Positions 25,408 through 34,193 of a DNA stretch of 64,000 nt are shown in pieces. The notes under the pieces were generated by a model, which saw only the letters and a program-made list of their open reading frames with translations, did not search any database and was not told where the DNA came from. Made by a program: the position numbers and the translations under genes. Numbering within the stretch: the first letter of the stretch is position 1; each line of letters starts with the position of its first letter. The stretch is from assembly GCA_022791635.1 (NCBI GenBank), contig JAAVZL010000038.1:124001-188000 (forward strand). The letters are read 5' to 3'. This DNA is from Lachnospiraceae bacterium (GTDB lineage Bacteria; Bacillota; Clostridia; Lachnospirales; Lachnospiraceae).

Positions 25408-26490
25408 ATGAGAACCTATCTCGTTACCGGAGGAGCCGGCTTCATCGGCTCCAACTATATTCATTATATGTTCCGCAAGTACGGCGACAGCATCCGTATC
25501 ATCAATGTAGATGCCCTCACCTACGCAGGCAACCTGGAGAATTTAAAGGATGTGGAGAGCCGGGACAATTACACCTTTATCCGGGCGGATATCCGCGATC
25601 GGGAAGCCATAGAGAAGATTTTTGCAGAATATGACATTGATCGGGTGGTGCATTTCGCGGCGGAGAGCCATGTGGACCGCAGTATCCGCAATCCGGAGAT
25701 TTTTGTGGAAACCAATGTCCTTGGAACCCTGGTGATGCTGAATGCGGCCAAGAAAGCCTGGGAGCTTCCCGACGGAACTTATCCTGCGGACAAGCGTTTC
25801 CTGTATGTATCCACCGATGAGGTGTATGGATCTCTGGAAGAAGGGGATACCTATTTCTATGAGACTACGCCTTTTTCGCCTCACAGCCCCTACTCGGCCA
25901 GCAAGGCTTCCGGGGATATGCTGACCAAGGCCTACTGGGATACGTATCGCTTCCCCATCAACATCACAAGCTGCAGCAACAACTACGGCCCCTATCAGTT
26001 CCCGGAGAAGCTGATTCCTCTGATCATCAACAACGCCCTTCAGGGAAAGAAGCTCCCTGTATACGGCGACGGCAAGAATGTCCGGGACTGGCTCTATGTG
26101 GATGACCACGCCAAGGCCATTGACATGGTTCAGGAAAAGGGGCGTTTAGGAGAGCGCTACAATATCGGCGGCCACAATGAAAAGCAGAATATCGAGATTA
26201 TTCACATCATCCTGGAAACCCTGCAGGAGATGCTCTCGGAGGATGACCCCAGAAAGGCCCTGGTGAGCAAGGATCTCATCACCTATGTGGAGGATCGAAA
26301 AGGCCACGATCGCCGTTACGCCATTGCGCCGGATAAGATCAAGGAGGAGATTGGCTGGTATCCGGAGACCATGTTCAAGGAGGGCATTCGCCTCACCATT
26401 CAGTGGTTCTTTGAGCATGAGGAGTGGATGAAGAACGTAACCAGCGGCGACTACCAGAAGTATTACGAAGAAATGTATCAGGTAAAATAG
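25408..26490 (+). CDS. rfbB: dTDP-glucose 4,6-dehydratase
   Basis: RfbB makes dTDP-4-keto-6-deoxyglucose, which feeds rhamnose and the amino sugar Fuc4N. Features seen are GGAGFIGSNY at residue 8, the catalytic STDEVYG region, and YSASK as the Tyr-X3-Lys pair. The 360-residue length is slightly longer than average. GGAGG lies at about 25393, before the ATG at 25408. It is first in a plus-strand operon behind the promoter at 25299-25327. An 89-base gap with a hairpin and a leader remnant separates it from rfbA, longer than most gaps here, so differential expression of rfbB and rfbA is possible. Confidence 0.97.
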   Translation: MRTYLVTGGAGFIGSNYIHYMFRKYGDSIRIINVDALTYAGNLENLKDVESRDNYTFIRADIRDREAIEKIFAEYDIDRVVHFAAESHVDRSIRNPEIFVETNVLGTLVMLNAAKKAWELPDGTYPADKRFLYVSTDEVYGSLEEGDTYFYETTPFSPHSPYSASKASGDMLTKAYWDTYRFPINITSCSNNYGPYQFPEKLIPLIINNALQGKKLPVYGDGKNVRDWLYVDDHAKAIDMVQEKGRLGERYNIGGHNEKQNIEIIHIILETLQEMLSEDDPRKALVSKDLITYVEDRKGHDRRYAIAPDKIKEEIGWYPETMFKEGIRLTIQWFFEHEEWMKNVTSGDYQKYYEEMYQVK

Positions 26491-26501
26491 AGCGCGGACA
26501 G

Positions 26502-26528
26502 GGGGCTGTCGGGAAATAAGACAGCTCC
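26502..26528. repeat. Short hairpin related to the palindromic repeat family
   Basis: GGGGCTGTC pairs with GACAGCTCC around a GGGAAATAA loop, in the rfbB-rfbA gap. It has no T-run, so it is a weak terminator at best. The GGGGCTGTCG(N)AAAATA pattern matches units inside the large palindrome at 56683-56941, which suggests a shared repeat family. It could also stabilise the rfbB transcript end. Confidence 0.6.
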
Positions 26529-26540
26529 CTCACGTACGTT

Positions 26541-26571
26541 AAAACAGCAAGCCTGTGAACTGGAATGGAGG
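26541..26571 (+). promoter_or_regulatory. rfbA leader, hairpin-less relative of the structured leaders
   Basis: AAAACAGCAA is followed six bases later by GAACTGGAATGGAGG, nine bases before the rfbA start codon. The same two flanking blocks surround the hairpins before glmS and before the gene at 63427, but here no hairpin lies between them. The block includes the ribosome binding site GGAGG. Confidence 0.45.
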
Positions 26572-26579
26572 TTTATTAG

Positions 26580-27449
26580 ATGAAAGGAATTATCCTGGCA
26601 GGCGGAGCCGGAACAAGACTTTATCCGCTGACAAAGGCCATATCCAAGCAGATTATGCCTGTCTATGACAAGCCCATGATTTATTACCCCCTGTCCACCT
26701 TGATGCTGGCAGGCATTCGGGAGGTGCTGATTATCTCCACCCCACGGGATTTGCCCGTATTTGAAGAGCTCTTAGGCGACGGCTCCCAGCTTGGCATGGA
26801 GATGCACTATGCCGTGCAGGAATATCCCAGAGGCCTGGCGGACGCTTTTATCATCGGAGAAAAATTTATCGGCTCCGATCATGTAGCTCTGGTTTTGGGA
26901 GATAATATCTTCTATGGGCAGAGCTTTTCCAAGGTTCTGAGAAATGCGGCCGCCCGCACGGAGGGAGCCACCATCTTCGGCTACTATGTGAAGGACCCCA
27001 GAGAATACGGAGTGGTAGCCTTCGACGAGAACGGCAAGGCTTTGTCCATCGAGGAAAAGCCCGTAAATCCCAAGTCCAACTATGCCGTGCCCGGGCTCTA
27101 CTTCTATGATAATGATGTAGTGGAGATCGCCAAGCATGTAAAGCCCTCTACCCGGGGCGAGATTGAGATCACCAGCGTCAACAATGAGTATCTGCGCAGA
27201 GGCACCCTCCATGTAGAAACCCTGGGCCGGGGCTTTGCATGGCTGGATACCGGCAACCATGACGCCCTCCTGGACGCTGCTGATTTCGTGGCTGCCTTCC
27301 AGAAGCGTCAGGGCCTTTATATTTCCTGTATTGAGGAGATTGCGTACAAGCAGGGCTTTATCAACAAGGATCAGCTTCTTAGGCTGGCTGCTCCCCTGAT
27401 GAAGACAGCCTACGGACAGTACCTTACCGACGTGGCCAACGGTCTGTAA
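26580..27449 (+). CDS. rfbA: Glucose-1-phosphate thymidylyltransferase
   Basis: RfbA joins dTTP and glucose 1-phosphate to dTDP-glucose, the first step of the dTDP-sugar branch. The start [19 protein letters not shown] is the nucleotide-binding motif with the conserved Arg and Lys. [10 protein letters not shown] carries the catalytic Asp, and [10 protein letters not shown] and [13 protein letters not shown] complete the pattern. The 289-residue length is the family norm. The order rfbB, rfbA, rfbC is common in Clostridia, usually with rfbD, which is absent here. Confidence 0.97.
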   Translation: MKGIILAGGAGTRLYPLTKAISKQIMPVYDKPMIYYPLSTLMLAGIREVLIISTPRDLPVFEELLGDGSQLGMEMHYAVQEYPRGLADAFIIGEKFIGSDHVALVLGDNIFYGQSFSKVLRNAAARTEGATIFGYYVKDPREYGVVAFDENGKALSIEEKPVNPKSNYAVPGLYFYDNDVVEIAKHVKPSTRGEIEITSVNNEYLRRGTLHVETLGRGFAWLDTGNHDALLDAADFVAAFQKRQGLYISCIEEIAYKQGFINKDQLLRLAAPLMKTAYGQYLTDVANGL

Positions 27450-27488
27450 ATACATTATCATACATGATCCCAAGGGAGAGAATCACAA

Positions 27489-28040
27489 ATGTCAAAAATA
27501 ACAGTACAAACCTGCTCCATCGAGGGCCTGAAAATCATAAACCCTTCCGTATTCGGCGACGAACGGGGCTATTTTATGGAGACCTACAACTACAATGACT
27601 TCAAGGAAGCCGGCATTGATATGGAATTCGTCCAGGACAACCAGTCTGCCTCCAAAAAAGGCGTCCTGCGGGGACTCCACTTTCAGATCAATCATCCCCA
27701 GGATAAAATCGTCCGCGTGATCAGCGGAGAGGTCTTTGACGTAGCCGTGGATCTCAGGAAAGGATCCCCCACCTACGGTCAGTGGCACGGCATCCTTCTG
27801 TCTTCGGAGAATAAAAAGCAGTTCTTCATTCCCAAGAATTTTGCCCATGGTTTTCTGGTTCTGTCCGATTATGCGGAATTTGCCTACAAATGTACGGACT
27901 TTTACCATGCAAACGATGAGGGCGGCCTTGCCTGGAACGATCCGGATATCGGAGTGCAGTGGCCCATTCCGGAGGGGATGGAGCTTACCATATCCGAGAA
28001 GGATCAGAAGTGGGGCGGCATCAAAGGGCTCAGAGGCTAG
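27489..28040 (+). CDS. rfbC: dTDP-4-dehydrorhamnose 3,5-epimerase
   Basis: RfbC epimerises C3 and C5 of dTDP-4-keto-6-deoxyglucose on the way to dTDP-L-rhamnose. The 183-residue cupin protein shows VLRGLHFQ with the catalytic His, IVRVISGEVFDVAVDLRKGSP, and FAHGFLVLSD. It is preceded by GGGAGAG before the ATG. Rhamnosyltransferase-like GT2 genes at 53121-54080 and 56962-57876 fit a rhamnose product. The final reductase RfbD is not in the window; the SDRs at 13576 and 42626 lack the RfbD-type N-terminal motif. A separate rfbD elsewhere in the genome is the simplest explanation. Confidence 0.96.
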   Translation: MSKITVQTCSIEGLKIINPSVFGDERGYFMETYNYNDFKEAGIDMEFVQDNQSASKKGVLRGLHFQINHPQDKIVRVISGEVFDVAVDLRKGSPTYGQWHGILLSSENKKQFFIPKNFAHGFLVLSDYAEFAYKCTDFYHANDEGGLAWNDPDIGVQWPIPEGMELTISEKDQKWGGIKGLRG

Positions 28041-28058
28041 AAAAGAGGAACAAATCCC

Positions 28059-28880
28059 ATGGAAGAAAGCAAAACTCTTACAGCAGAGGTATTCATAGAT
28101 ACGGGAAAGGACTTTCGTCCGGAGGATTCTCTTAAGGCAGTGTATACCTGCACGCCGGGAGAGACCGTTACCCTGGATTTTGACCTGGGCGTATTTGAGC
28201 ATACCTGCGGCTTTCGCTTTGATCCCCTCCTGGAGGACAGCAGCATGGTCAAGCTTCTGGAAATAACCCTTACCTACCAGGATGGAGAGCAAAAGACCAT
28301 AGATTTTGGCCGCATCAAGACAAACAGCGATGTAGACTTTGAGCCCATCTTTGTGTACCTGCACAAAGACCCGAAGTTTTTCGTGGACGAGGCCCTTTCC
28401 CTGAAGCTTGCAGGGGCAAGGGTCCGCTTTCAGGTTCTGGAGCTGGGAGTGGGAGACAAGGAATACTGGCAGGAGATCAAAAAACACAGCGTGTCAGAGA
28501 AGGAAAAGGAACAGCTTCTAGGTAAGCTTGAGCTGTCCATGAACCAGAACCGAGATCTGGAGCAGGAAAACAGAAGGCTTAAGATCGAGGAGGCAGACAT
28601 CTACGCCACCGGTATCTGGAAGCTTCAGCATGACGCGAGAGGGCCTTTGAAGGTGATTTTCGGCAAGGGCAATCTTCTTGTCTTCCTGGCGGCAGTGTAT
28701 CTGGCTCTGTGCAGTGAGCTCTTTGTTTTTAACAATGCCTATTATTCCACTCCGCGGCCCAACGATGAGGTGCTGGTATTTTCCTTCCTGCGCTTTGGGA
28801 TGGTGTGGCTGGGAGCCTTTGTGCTGATTGCGGTTATCCATGGGCTGATCCAGAAAGGATATCGACGTGAGCTTATTTAG
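28059..28880 (+). CDS. Beta-rich domain, coiled coil and two membrane segments; function unknown
   Basis: This 273-residue protein has three parts. Residues 1-150 look beta-rich, with an FIDTGKDF and FRFDPL pattern that I have seen, from memory, as an accessory domain attached to Firmicutes glycosyltransferases. Residues about 150-185 are a Glu/Lys-rich coiled coil, and residues about 205-265 hold two membrane helices. It lies between rfbC and the ABC exporter permease, and its end overlaps the permease start by 14 bases. The exporter ATPase lacks the C-terminal carbohydrate-binding domain of Wzt, so this membrane-anchored protein might supply substrate recognition; that is only an inference. 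Confidence 0.65.
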   Translation: MEESKTLTAEVFIDTGKDFRPEDSLKAVYTCTPGETVTLDFDLGVFEHTCGFRFDPLLEDSSMVKLLEITLTYQDGEQKTIDFGRIKTNSDVDFEPIFVYLHKDPKFFVDEALSLKLAGARVRFQVLELGVGDKEYWQEIKKHSVSEKEKEQLLGKLELSMNQNRDLEQENRRLKIEEADIYATGIWKLQHDARGPLKVIFGKGNLLVFLAAVYLALCSELFVFNNAYYSTPRPNDEVLVFSFLRFGMVWLGAFVLIAVIHGLIQKGYRRELI

Positions 28881-29655
28881 CGTGTTTCTAAAATACAGAA
28901 ATCTAATCAGTCAGCTGGTGACAAGGGATATTAAAACAAAATACCGGCGTTCCATTCTGGGGCTTTTGTGGACGGTACTGAATCCGCTGTTGATGATGGC
29001 AGTGCTCTCCATTGTGTTTTCCTACTTTTTTTCCAGATACGGAGAGATTGATAATTTCCCGGTGTACCTCCTCTGCGGACAGCTGATTTTTAACTTTTTT
29101 AATGAGTCCACCAGCATTGCCATGGGCTCCATTGTCCACAGCGGGGAGCTGATTAAAAAGGTTTATGTGCCCAAATATCTGTTTCCGATTTCCAAGGTCA
29201 TGTCCAGCGGCGTAAACCTGCTGGCCTCCATGATTGCTCTGATTATTGTGATGGTTGTCACGAGGGCCCGGGTGACGCCCACAGTTCTGCTGGCAGTCTT
29301 TCCCCTTCTGTATGTGCTGCTGTTTTCCACAGGGGTGAGCCTGTTTTTGGCGGCGGCGGCAGTGAGCTTTCGGGATCTGATGCATCTTTACAGCGTCATC
29401 ACCACGGCCTGGATGTATCTGACGCCGGTGATTTATCCCATGGCGATTCTTGACAATGCGCCGGCCTGGGTCCGAATGATTGTCAATGCAAATCCCCTGA
29501 CGGGCTTCATTAAGATCTTCCGCTGTGTAGTTCTGGAGGGCGTGACGGCTCCGGCCATTCTCCATGTACAGAGCCTTGCCTGGTGTGCGGTGGCTCTCTT
29601 GATTGGCGCGGTGGTATTTAAGGAATCTCAGGACAGCTTTATACTGAAGATATAA
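28867..29655 (+). CDS. ABC-2 polysaccharide exporter permease (Wzm/TagG-like)
   Basis: The 262-residue protein has six membrane segments and the family start LVTRDIKTKYRRSILGLLWTV, where the RDIK-KYR-S-LG-LW pattern is typical of Wzm and TagG permeases. The later loop VYVPKYLFPISK is also characteristic. With the ATPase gene 35 bases downstream it forms the exporter that moves a complete lipid-linked glycan or teichoic-acid-like polymer across the membrane. The start is GTG at 28867, inside the preceding gene. No Wzx flippase was seen in the window, so ABC-dependent export is probably the main route for the backbone. Confidence 0.92.
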   Translation: MSLFSVFLKYRNLISQLVTRDIKTKYRRSILGLLWTVLNPLLMMAVLSIVFSYFFSRYGEIDNFPVYLLCGQLIFNFFNESTSIAMGSIVHSGELIKKVYVPKYLFPISKVMSSGVNLLASMIALIIVMVVTRARVTPTVLLAVFPLLYVLLFSTGVSLFLAAAAVSFRDLMHLYSVITTAWMYLTPVIYPMAILDNAPAWVRMIVNANPLTGFIKIFRCVVLEGVTAPAILHVQSLAWCAVALLIGAVVFKESQDSFILKI

Positions 29656-29690
29656 AAACGGTTATGATTTAGGAGAGGGATGTACCGAAC

Positions 29691-30437
29691 ATGAAGATAG
29701 AGAATGCCATAGAGGTAAAGGATGTGTCCATGTGCTTTAACCTCTCCAGAGAAAAGGTGGACAGTATCAAGGAATACGTGATCAAGGCTCTGAAACGGCA
29801 GCTTTTTTATGAGGAATTTTGGGCCCTGCAGGATGTAAGCTTTGAGGTGCGAAAAGGAGATTCCGTGGGCCTGGTAGGCATGAACGGCTCCGGCAAGAGC
29901 ACCATGCTGAAGATCATTGCCGGCGTGCTTCGGCCCACCAGAGGAATTGTGGAGACTACAGGAACCATTGCACCCATGATTGAGCTGGGAGCCGGCTTTG
30001 ACCACGATCTGACGGCCCGGGAGAATATTTTTCTCAACGGCGCCCTCATCGGTTATCCCAAGGAGATGCTGGAGGAGCGGTTTGAGGATATCATTGCCTT
30101 CGCCGGCCTTGAGCGCTTTGTGGATGTGCCCATCAAAAATTTTTCCTCCGGTATGCTGGCCAGACTGGGCTTCTCCATTGCCACCATTGTGGATGCGGAC
30201 ATCCTGATTGTGGATGAGATTCTGGCTGTAGGGGATTATCAATTCCAGAATAAATGCAAGAGGCGCATTCGGGAAATGATGGATCGGAATACCACCGTGC
30301 TCTTTGTGTCCCACAGCATTGAGCAGGTGAAGGAGATCTGCAACAGGGCCATCTGGATCGATCACGGCCATGTGCGGATGATGGGCGAGGCCGAGGAGGT
30401 CTGCGATGCCTATGAGGATCCAAGCGAGAAGGAGTAG
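29691..30437 (+). CDS. Polysaccharide ABC exporter ATPase (Wzt/TagH-like, short form)
   Basis: The ATPase has Walker A MNGSGKST near residue 64, the signature FSSGMLARLGFS, and Walker B ILIVDEILAVGD. The motif ELGAGFDHDLTARENIFLNG is diagnostic for the Wzt/TagH subfamily. The 248-residue length means the C-terminal glycan-binding extension of long Wzt proteins is absent, so this is the short form. It pairs with the permease upstream. RBS AGGAGAGGG lies about 10 bases before the ATG. It is followed after two bases by a large GT2 gene. Confidence 0.93.
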   Translation: MKIENAIEVKDVSMCFNLSREKVDSIKEYVIKALKRQLFYEEFWALQDVSFEVRKGDSVGLVGMNGSGKSTMLKIIAGVLRPTRGIVETTGTIAPMIELGAGFDHDLTARENIFLNGALIGYPKEMLEERFEDIIAFAGLERFVDVPIKNFSSGMLARLGFSIATIVDADILIVDEILAVGDYQFQNKCKRRIREMMDRNTTVLFVSHSIEQVKEICNRAIWIDHGHVRMMGEAEEVCDAYEDPSEKE

Positions 30438-30439
30438 GT

Positions 30440-32401
30440 ATGGATAACCAGGAATTACAGAATGACTATAAAAAATTGTATGAGGCTGAGAGGGACAAGA
30501 CGGAGGTTCTCTTAAGCAAGATCGAGGAGTCCGAGAAGGAGATTGAGGAGCTTCGCTTTAAGCTTGACCGGATTAAGAACAGCTTTGCCTGGAAGCTGTC
30601 CGTTCCTCTGCGCAAGGGGCTTCATTTCTACGAGAAGACCAGAGATCGCCTCATCCGATACGGCTCCATTCCGGGGCTTATGCGCAAGGTCCGCAGCAAG
30701 CTTCAGGAGCGCAAAAACATGAAGCGCCACGGAACGGCCAGCTTCCCTTCGCCGGAGGAAGCGAAGCGCCAGCGGGAGACGGTTTTTGAGCGTAAGGTGA
30801 AGTTCAGCATCCTGGTGCCTCTTTACAATACGCCGGAGAAGTTCCTGACAGATATGCTGGATTCCGTCTGTGCACAGACCTACGAGAACTGGGAGCTCTG
30901 TCTGGCGGACGGAAGCGATCGGGAGCATGCCTATGTGGGAGACATCTGCAAAACCTATGCCGGGAAGGATGCGCGTATCGTCTACCATGTTCTGGATCAT
31001 AACTACGGAATCTCCGGCAACACCAACGAGTGCTTAAAGCTTGCAAGCGGAGATTATATCGGCCTTTTTGACCATGACGATATCCTCCACCCGGCAGCTC
31101 TTTTCGAGTATGCAAAGGCCATCAATGAGACGGGAGCGGATTATATTTACTGCGACGAGATTACCTTTGAGGGCGATAGCATTGATCACATGATTGTGCT
31201 GCATTTTAAGCCGGATTTTGCCATTGACAACCTCCGGGGGAATAACTATATTTGTCATTTCTCCGCCTTTTCCAGAGAGCTTCTCGATGAGGCGGGGGTA
31301 TTTCGAAGCGCCTACGACGGGAGCCAGGATCACGATATGATTCTGCGGCTTACCGCAAAGGCCCGGAAGGTCTGTCATGTGCCCAAGGCCTTGTATTACT
31401 GGCGCTCTCACAAGGCCTCGGTGGCTCAGGATATCAATGCCAAGACTTACGCGGTGGATGCGGCCAAGCGGGCGGTACATGACCACATCCTGGAGATCTA
31501 CGGTATGGATGCCAAGGTGGAGAGCACCCGGGCGTTCCCGACGATTTTCCGGATTCGTTATCCGCTTCCTAAGAAGCCTCTCATTTCCATCGTGATTCCC
31601 AACCGGGATCACATGGAGGATTTGTCCCGCTGTGTGGAGTCTATTGTGGCCAAGTCCACCTATCCCAACTATGAGATTATCGTGGTGGAAAATAACAGCG
31701 ACACAAAGGAGATCTTTGACTATTACAAAGCGCTCAAGCACAATGAGCATATCCGCGTGGTAAGGTACGAGGGAGATTTCAATTATTCCCGCATCAACAA
31801 CTTTGGTGTCTCCTTTGCCAGAGGAGAGTATGTGCTGCTTCTGAACAACGATATGAAGGTTATCACCCGGGAATGGATGGAGGAGCTTCTCATGTACGCC
31901 CAGCGGCCGGATGTGGCTGCGGTGGGAGGAAAGCTCTACTATGCGGATAATTCCATTCAGCATGCGGGCATTGTGATTGGGCTTGGGGCTCACCGGGCGG
32001 CGGGCCATACCCACTATAAGGACGACAAGATGCATCTGGGCTATATGGGCAGGCTTTGCTATGCCCAGGACGTGACGGCCGTGACGGGAGCCTGCCTTCT
32101 GGTAAGCAAAGAGCAGTATTATCAGGTGGGAGGTCTTGACGAGACCTTCAGTGTGGCCTTCAACGATGTGGACTTTTGCCTGAAGCTTCGCAGGGCCGGA
32201 TACCTGAATGTGTTTACGCCTTTTTGCGAGCTCTTCCACTATGAATCCAAGACCAGGGGCATGGAGGAGGGAGAGAAGCTGAAGCGCTTCCAGAGTGAGG
32301 TAGATCTCTTCCGGGAGAAATGGAAAGAAGAACTAGAGGCGGGGGATCCTTATTTTAACCCCAATTTTTCTCTGGATTACTCGGATTATACGATTAAATA
32401 A
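30440..32401 (+). CDS. Bifunctional GT2 glycosyltransferase with N-terminal coiled coil
   Basis: The protein has 653 residues. Residues 1-55 form a charged coiled coil. A first GT2 domain spans about 115-370 (FSILVPLYNTPEKF, LADGSDRE, GLFDHDDILHP). A second spans about 377-640 (ISIVIPNRDHMEDL, VVENNSD, LLLNNDMKV, and NDVDFCLKLRRAG). Both domains keep their metal-binding and catalytic regions, so the enzyme probably adds two sugars or alternates linkages in the cytosol before ABC export. The gene at 51677-53134 is a paralogue in which the second domain is degraded. It follows the exporter ATPase after two bases. Donor sugars cannot be deduced. Confidence 0.92.
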   Translation: MDNQELQNDYKKLYEAERDKTEVLLSKIEESEKEIEELRFKLDRIKNSFAWKLSVPLRKGLHFYEKTRDRLIRYGSIPGLMRKVRSKLQERKNMKRHGTASFPSPEEAKRQRETVFERKVKFSILVPLYNTPEKFLTDMLDSVCAQTYENWELCLADGSDREHAYVGDICKTYAGKDARIVYHVLDHNYGISGNTNECLKLASGDYIGLFDHDDILHPAALFEYAKAINETGADYIYCDEITFEGDSIDHMIVLHFKPDFAIDNLRGNNYICHFSAFSRELLDEAGVFRSAYDGSQDHDMILRLTAKARKVCHVPKALYYWRSHKASVAQDINAKTYAVDAAKRAVHDHILEIYGMDAKVESTRAFPTIFRIRYPLPKKPLISIVIPNRDHMEDLSRCVESIVAKSTYPNYEIIVVENNSDTKEIFDYYKALKHNEHIRVVRYEGDFNYSRINNFGVSFARGEYVLLLNNDMKVITREWMEELLMYAQRPDVAAVGGKLYYADNSIQHAGIVIGLGAHRAAGHTHYKDDKMHLGYMGRLCYAQDVTAVTGACLLVSKEQYYQVGGLDETFSVAFNDVDFCLKLRRAGYLNVFTPFCELFHYESKTRGMEEGEKLKRFQSEVDLFREKWKEELEAGDPYFNPNFSLDYSDYTIK

Positions 32402-32426
32402 CAACGTCTCTTAGGAGGCAAATAGG

Positions 32427-34193
32427 ATGACAGGCAGAAAATACGGAATCATAGAAAAAATCATAGCGGCTGCTGCGGCGTTTCTGGCCGTAGCAGGTTT
32501 CCACCTGTTGTATGGAATACGAGGGGAGAGTACGATGTTCTCCAACAGTGTTCTTTGTATGGCTGCCTTTGGAGCTTTTTTGCTGGTGTGTCTTCATGTT
32601 CTGGAAAAAAGCCCGGACAGACGTACCCTGATTTTTGCCCTTATCGGAGGCTTTCTGGCAGCAGCAATGACGGCCATGGGCTGTTCCCTGCATTACACCG
32701 ATACCATTTGGCATGGAAGGGTGTTTCTTGCCATGGTGTGTCTTACGCCCTTTTTTGGCTGCTGTGTGGGGACGGGCCTCCTTTTGCTTTGGGAGGGCGG
32801 CGCCTCTTTCTGGAAAAGTAAGCGGCCGGGGAAGCGTTGGTTCTTTCTTTGCTGGCTGTTTCTGCTTCTTTGCTGGGTGCCGGTGCTTCTGGCCTCTTGG
32901 CCCGGAATCTTTTCTTACGACTGCGGCTGGCAGCTTGTAAGCTTTGTGGACGGCACGGTGACCGGGCATCATCCCATTCTTCATACCTTTTTGCTTGGAA
33001 TCTGCAGGCAGGCGGGAAGAAGCCTTTTTGGAAGCAATCAGGCGGGGGCGGCGATTTACTCCCTGCTTCAAATGGGACTTTTGTCTTCCATGTACGCCTA
33101 TGTCTGCTGGTATCTCAAGAAGCGGCAGGCGCCGGGATGGCTTCAGATAGGAACGTTTGTCTTTTTCGGCATTCATCCGGTGAACGGCATGATGGCGCTG
33201 TGCGCCACCAAGGATTCTCTGTTTACCGGCGTATTTGCCGTATTTTTGGTACAGCTTTTTGAGATGGCCGAGGAGCGGGAGGCGTTTTTCTCTTCTCTGT
33301 TTCGCCAGATTGCCTTTTGTGTCACCATATTTTTCTTATTTGCCCTTCGAAACAACGGATTTCATACCTTTTTGCTGTGTATCCCTTTTCTTTTGTGGGC
33401 CTTTTGGGAATACTGGAAGCGAATGGGACTCTTAATCCTCATTTGTCTGAGCCTGTATGCTCTGTATACGGGGCCTGTCTATGGGCTTCTCGGTGTGGAA
33501 AAGGGAGATCCCAGAGAGATGTGCAGTGTGCTGATGCAGTCTGCGGCCCGGGTGTACAACCTGGATCCGGAGGGACTCACAGAGGAAGAGCGGGAGGCCT
33601 TTCTCTCCATCATTGAGGAGGAAGGGATGCAGTCCTATCTCTCATGGTTTGCGGATCCGGTGAAGGCCTATTTTAACGGAAAGAAGTTCCGCCAGGATCC
33701 GGGGCCCTTTTTAAAGGCGTGGCTCTCGGCAGGAATGCGCCATAAGAGGATTTATATAGACTCCTTTTTGGCCAATACCTTTGGGTATTGGTATCCGGGA
33801 AATTCCATTCCGGATACGGAAAGGGGAAGGGACTATTTTGAGTATACCTCCAAGGAATTCCGGGAAGACGTGGATGTGGTGATGGAATCAAAGCTTCCGG
33901 CCCTGTCGGCTTTTTACGAAAGTCTTGGAAATGAGTCCTCCTTCCAGAGAGTGCCGGTTGTGGCGGCCACCTTTAATTTGGGAACTTACACCTGGCTCAT
34001 GCTGTTTGCTCTGCTTTTGCTTCTTTACCGACTGCAGTACAGAGAGCTTGTGCTGCTTACGCCTTTATTGATGTACTACCTGACAACGCTTCTGGGGCCG
34101 GTGGTAAAGATGCGGTATCACTACCCGCTCATTGCCTGTGCACCCTTACTGATTTTTCTCATTTGGAGGAGGGATAGAGAGTGGATAAAATAG
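32427..34193 (+). CDS. DUF6020-like polytopic membrane protein
   Basis: The protein has 588 residues with about 12 membrane segments. The stretch LLASWPGIFSYDCGWQL, then GHHPILHTFLLG, and NGMMALCATKDSLFTG is what I recall for the DUF6020 family of Firmicutes; the name is from memory. A short Asp and two His lie in the first outside loop, a GT-C-like layout. RBS TTAGGAGG precedes the ATG. The 3' end overlaps the next gene by 13 bases. Its place among glycosyltransferases and ahead of a polyprenyl-phosphate sugar synthase suggests outer-face sugar transfer, but that is not proven. Confidence 0.78.
   Translation: MTGRKYGIIEKIIAAAAAFLAVAGFHLLYGIRGESTMFSNSVLCMAAFGAFLLVCLHVLEKSPDRRTLIFALIGGFLAAAMTAMGCSLHYTDTIWHGRVFLAMVCLTPFFGCCVGTGLLLLWEGGASFWKSKRPGKRWFFLCWLFLLLCWVPVLLASWPGIFSYDCGWQLVSFVDGTVTGHHPILHTFLLGICRQAGRSLFGSNQAGAAIYSLLQMGLLSSMYAYVCWYLKKRQAPGWLQIGTFVFFGIHPVNGMMALCATKDSLFTGVFAVFLVQLFEMAEEREAFFSSLFRQIAFCVTIFFLFALRNNGFHTFLLCIPFLLWAFWEYWKRMGLLILICLSLYALYTGPVYGLLGVEKGDPREMCSVLMQSAARVYNLDPEGLTEEEREAFLSIIEEEGMQSYLSWFADPVKAYFNGKKFRQDPGPFLKAWLSAGMRHKRIYIDSFLANTFGYWYPGNSIPDTERGRDYFEYTSKEFREDVDVVMESKLPALSAFYESLGNESSFQRVPVVAATFNLGTYTWLMLFALLLLLYRLQYRELVLLTPLLMYYLTTLLGPVVKMRYHYPLIACAPLLIFLIWRRDREWIK

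Noticed and set aside
31034..32239. A 401-codon open frame on the minus strand
   Set aside because: It is antisense to the conserved two-domain GT2 gene, which has all catalytic motifs; the frame is a by-product of codon bias.
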